Of a DNA stretch of 64,000 nt, positions 60,220 to 64,000 are shown one piece after another. Both the position numbers and the translations under genes were made by a program. The stretch covers positions 7,220,088-7,284,087 of the forward strand of contig CM037593.1 of the NCBI GenBank assembly GCA_021018995.1, given 5' to 3'. The stretch comes from Chloranthus sessilifolius (lineage: Eukaryota; Streptophyta; Magnoliopsida; Chloranthales; Chloranthaceae). Positions within the stretch are counted from its first letter, which is position 1; each line of letters begins with the position of its first letter. The notes below the pieces were generated by a model. It did not search any database. It worked only from the letters and a program-made list of their open reading frames with translations, and was not told the origin of the DNA.

Positions 60220-60696
60220 GGGTCTGTCTTATAACAGGAAAACTTCAAACAGGAAATGGAATCAATTCCTGGTTGATTTCATACCTTCATGTGGAAATGA
60301 AATTTTTGTTGTTTGATTAGGCTGTTTAAGAAATGATTTTCATTGAAAATTGATTTCTCGTGTTTGTTAGTGTGTCTGGAACAGAGATTTTTTGTCTAGA
60401 CAATAAAACAATAGCTCTTATTATTTAAGAAAACATTTTTTTACCAAAATTACTGTTGAAATGACAAACAAAACAAAAAAAATAATCATTATTTTGTTGG
60501 TGAGAAAGCCAATTTCAGCCACTTGAGATGTTGAAATAATCTCCTTCTAAAATGGCTTGGTATATGGAAATTAAGTTTCTATGTGGGGCCCACTTAATTT
60601 CCTTTCCATCTCCTTCCAGTGCTATCAAACAAAAACATAAGAAAACTGGATTCCTTTTCCACCAAAATTTGGCATTTCAAGTTATCAAACAGGGCC
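60220..60696. mobile_element. Tourist-like (PIF/Harbinger) MITE
   Basis: Ends are GGGTCTGTCTTATAAC and, inverted, GGCCCTGTTTGATAAC. They are flanked by the 3-bp duplication TAA (60217-60219 and 60697-60699). Both the GG-CTGTTTG terminus and the TWA target fit Tourist elements. 477 bp, non-coding. Confidence 0.8.
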
Positions 60697-60699
60697 TAA

Positions 60700-61960
60700 A
60701 TATACTTGTTATCCCAAAATTACAAGCTTAGTTAACGCTCTATTAACTAAAAATCTTTGAATAAAAGGTCTTTTACGAATATAGCTGTAAATTAATGCAG
60801 CAAGAAGAAAATAGATAGGTCTGAATGAAAAATCACACATCGAATAAAACTAAAAGGTACACGGCCTAAGATTGCTAACATCACTGGAAATGAAGATTGA
60901 ATTCATAGATCCTATGAAAAATTTAGGATTTTTACTTATGATTTCTCACATTGTTCCACTGTGGATATAGAATTTGTCTATTTTATCTCCTTTTATTGAA
61001 AATTTAGATTAATAAAATTTTAGATTTTTCATAGGATTTTGATCCGCAAAATTCAGACTGCAAAAAAATGAAAGATCTAGAAAACAAAAAAAGAAAAAAA
61101 AAACAAAAAAAACAAAAAACAAACCAAAAAAAACATATATATTCCAACGAGGGATCTAGAGACGAAGATGGTGGCATTGTGGCTAATCTGAACTTGGGTG
61201 ATAATGTCATTTGAGAATCTCCCAGTTTGTGAACTGGATATTGGTGAGATGAAACCCTAATACGTTGCATCCTCTTCTCACCCTCTCCCTATCTATCTCT
61301 CTAAAAAATAAGCAAAAACCAAAACATAGAGATGCCTTCAACTTTTTTTTCTTTATATCATATGTGAATCTAAAACCCCAAAACCCAAAACCAAACAGCT
61401 CCCCGTGCTCATAAATCAAAATCTAATAACACCTAAACACCCACAAAAAAAACCAACCAATTCAAGAACCCAATTCAACAGACTGATAGATGTCTTTGTT
61501 CCTCTAGATCATCTGTGAATCTTAAAACCCAGAACCCAAATTCAAACAACCCAATTGGTTACATTAAATATTCCCCACAGAATAATGTATATGCCAAAAC
61601 CCTAAACACAAATCAACAGCACCCAAAACCCATTTCCTTCTCTTTTATAAAAACTTTCATATACCATCAGAGAAAATTGCTATAAATTGAACTCACCAGT
61701 TCTAAGCCTTCAACCAAACCCACAAGGTCTCCTGGCTCCTAAACCCCAAACACAGTCCACAAAAACAGCAATCCTCCAAAACACCAGAAGGAGGTCATCA
61801 GATATCATTGATTTCTGAAATCCAATAAAAAAAGACATAACAGATTAGAAACCTTTATAATTTTACAGTATAATTGAAGAGGAGACTTTTGGTGTTCATC
61901 CTCTTCTTCACAGTTTACACGGGAAAAGCATATATACCAACGAGTTAGACAAAGCAAGAT
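60700..61960. other. SSADH intron, no gene proven
   Basis: It contains A-rich runs near 61080-61135. On the - strand a short frame starting MQRIRVSSHQYP at 61270 follows a GA-rich leader-like stretch. This could be a gene fragment captured with the VPS51 piece, but no family is recognised. Confidence 0.35.
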
Positions 61961-61969
61961 GGGAATAAG

Positions 61970-62105
61970 AATCAGATCTATTGATAGCGTCGAGTGAAGC
62001 AAGTTTCGCAGAGGAGGCCATGGAAGGTTCTGGAGAGTAAACGCTAGAGAGCAGATCTCTCATTCTCTTCGCCTTGTCGTCTAAAGGAACACCATCTACC
62101 GCCAT
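61970..62105 (-). pseudogene. VPS51: VPS51-like first-exon fragment
   Basis: The - strand starts with ATG at 62105 and reads MAVDGVPLDDKAKRMRDLLS, then SVYSPEPSM...SLDAIN. This matches the N-terminus of plant VPS51 (GARP/EARP tethering subunit acting at the trans-Golgi). After SLDAIN the expected residues (family F-D-x-D-Q-Y-M-x-L) are not found and no further VPS51 exon appears down to 59273. A CT-rich leader (tctctctctctctc near 62121) lies upstream, as in plant 5' UTRs. It is most simply a duplicated 5' fragment inside the SSADH intron, antisense to it. A real first exon with an unusual splice remains possible. Confidence 0.65.
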
Positions 62106-62280
62106 TTTTCTCCTTCCTCTCTCTCTCTCTCTACTACACTTTTTCTTTTAATCAGAGGTTCCAGTGGTCTCCCCCTCTGTTGAAGACACTCTAGCCGACG
62201 CCTCGTATAAAAGCGAAGAAGGAAATGATATTTTTTAGCCGTTGTAATTGCTCCTGGATTAATTCGGAACTTATGAGGCT

Positions 62281-62447
62281 TGGGGTTTGTTTGTCATAAA
62301 TTTTACCTGCAAAATAAATAGTAGAATGCAGCTGGCAATTACAGTGAACCGAACGAAGGTGCTGTAAAAATTCCTACCGTTGGGCTGTATTATTTTCATT
62401 ATGCGCGTATTAAAAGGGCAATACATTGAAACGAACATACCCTCAGT
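62281..62447. mobile_element. Possible small TIR element
   Basis: The left end ggggtttgtttgtcataaat resembles the inverse of the right end (agggtatgttcgtttcaatg). No clear target duplication. It lies upstream of the VPS51-like fragment. Confidence 0.4.
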
Positions 62448-62449
62448 GG

Positions 62450-64000
62450 TATAATTTTATTTTGGTCATTGGAAATTTGGGAACCCTATACTGTAACTTC
62501 TCTCTTTTGGGTAATGTAGCTCTAACACATAATTCATGACTAACGTATCCTACATGTACTTGAATAACATTGCCAACACACACACACACACAAAAGATAG
62601 AGAATGAAAATCTAACATTCTTACCTTGTTGTAGGCCTCATGTTTAGTTTTTGATTTGGTGAAAAAAAACCTTTCCCTGGAGGGATATATTGGATGATTT
62701 GGATTTTCTTCCTAGGTTGCCAAACCGATTATCAACTCCAACTATGAAGTGAGATTTGTTTGTATAGCAGTTAAGTGCTATCTAGAAATAAACTCATTAT
62801 TTGACGCTACTATTAACTCACCAAGTTTTTCAGGAGTATGGGCTGCATATCCATGAAAGGGTATTCTACAAATAGAATTCTCTGTGGCCCCAAAATCTGA
62901 GATCCCTAAGCATGAAAGATGAGTTTTTCATTCCTGCTTTTTCAAACGACTACGGCCCTTTATCTTATATTGTGTAGTCCGAGACTAAGCATCTCTACTG
63001 CATGTGTCATAACTCATGACTAGAATACTAGTATTTCCTCGCAAGCTGGATAATACAAGTTTAACATTCACGCATTGTCCATAAAGAATGCAATCCAATC
63101 CCTTCATGTAGCTTTACTGCATATCTCTGCAAATTGATATCTGAATTTCACATAAGTTCTATTAATTTCACCTCCTGATACCTTGTCCCTCACAGGGGAA
63201 ATTCATTGTCATCAGTTCATTTGTATTGTTCTTCCATAGGTTCGCATCTCCCAACTCACTTAGCAACTGCTTGATCATCCTCGATCGGCATGTAATAGTG
63301 ACTACAGTGTTTCTCTTCACTCCCATAACTACTTTGCTAGTATTAACTGCTACTTTCTTGTCCAGTGATGAGGTTTGTATTGACAAATTGAAAAAAGTTC
63401 TGAAAAATCAATTGCTGACTTTTCTATCATAATTGCAAGTACCCAAACTTGTGATGAAGTGATATAGTGGATGATCGGAATCGGATAGACTGCATAAGTT
63501 GTCTTCCTAGGTGGGTGGTTCATCTAAAAACCTATTAATTGTTGGATTTTTGCATGGTGTTTCGACAATTTTACATGGATGTTTATATGTGCATATTTAT
63601 TTGTTGCTATTATTTGCATTGATGTATGTACATTACTAGAGCATAATTGACGAGATTAGATTTTGTTGTGAGAGCGTAGCTTTTACACATCAGCAGGTTG
63701 GTCTGGTATTGACATGATATAGAGCAACTCTTACTGTTAGAGACCGTGTAAGGATGAGACTAAACATGATGAGGTGTATATGATGCCTTGATTAGACGTC
63801 TGATCAAGATGAGATCTTTGGGATATCAACTTAGGCAACCTCAATTGTGTTGAGTGGGATCGACATATGAGGATGACCTATGGGCCTCTTTAGGTGAGCT
63901 AGGTCCAAGTCCGACTGTCTAGGATAGCCGCCTCAGTTGATTGAGAGTGGCTGAGTAGCATGTGCAATGTGATCTCTGATGGTTGATTGAGAGTGGCTGA
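62450..64000. other. No gene seen; short repeats
   Basis: Presumed SSADH intron. It has a (CA)n run near 62576-62592 and a 19-bp direct repeat, gttgattgagagtggctga, at 63936-63954 and 63982-64000 that runs into the window edge. Confidence 0.5.

Noticed and set aside
59273-64000. Search for the next SSADH exon
   Set aside because: No stretch coding for the expected N-V-V-M-G or later segments was found, so the exon is placed outside the window.

Overview
The window is nuclear DNA of a flowering plant. The evidence is one host gene with plant-type exons and very large introns, dense nested plant transposons (Ty3/gypsy Tat lineage, Ty3/gypsy with an initiator-Met primer site, Ty1/copia, L1-type LINEs, hAT and Tourist MITEs), an Au-type SINE and low GC content. 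The species cannot be read from the sequence. Introns of 16 kb and more would fit a magnoliid or an early-branching eudicot, but that is a weak inference.

The only host gene with clear coding sequence is mitochondrial succinic semialdehyde dehydrogenase (SSADH, ALDH5F1) on the + strand. Six consecutive exons (21893-21992, 25877-25925, 42578-42665, 42860-42970, 58962-59024, 59162-59272) join in frame into 174 codons of the NAD-binding half of the enzyme. The first exon(s), with the transit peptide, lie left of the window. The catalytic half lies to the right. Two introns are about 16 kb and one is 3.9 kb; the flanking ones exceed 20.7 kb and 4.7 kb within the window.

Layout. 1-1189: short tandem repeats, an Au SINE and a second tRNA-derived SINE. 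1190-21109: a giant (19.9 kb) Tat/Ogre-like LTR element with TTGTT target duplications, long LTRs full of minisatellite and a 3.5 kb array of about 163-bp repeats between pol and the 3' LTR. 21110-25925: SSADH exons, a solo LTR and foldback or duplicated intron DNA. 25926-42577: an intron holding two adjacent solo LTRs, several LINE ends, a hAT element containing a LINE and a MITE, two LTRs of another family, and a 5'-truncated LINE split by one of them. 42971-58961: an intron built around a degraded copia element that was hit in turn by a palindromic element (itself hit by a LINE, itself hit by a second LINE), a gypsy element, a solo LTR and a hAT-like element. 59025-64000: the last two visible exon edges, a Tourist MITE and a stray 5' fragment of a VPS51-like gene on the - strand.

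The most interesting pattern is in the LTRs. Several LTRs of one family, and the unrelated Tat LTR, carry clusters of 12-14 bp perfect palindromes about 65-140 bp upstream of a TATA-like box. The palindrome sequence differs from copy to copy (CACGGACGTCCGTG, GTCGCTCGAGCGAC, CTCGATTAATCGAG, TCGATCGATCGA, CCACCTAGGTGG) while its position is kept. This looks like fast-changing modular U3 enhancers. All statements were made by eye; no alignment or database search was run.
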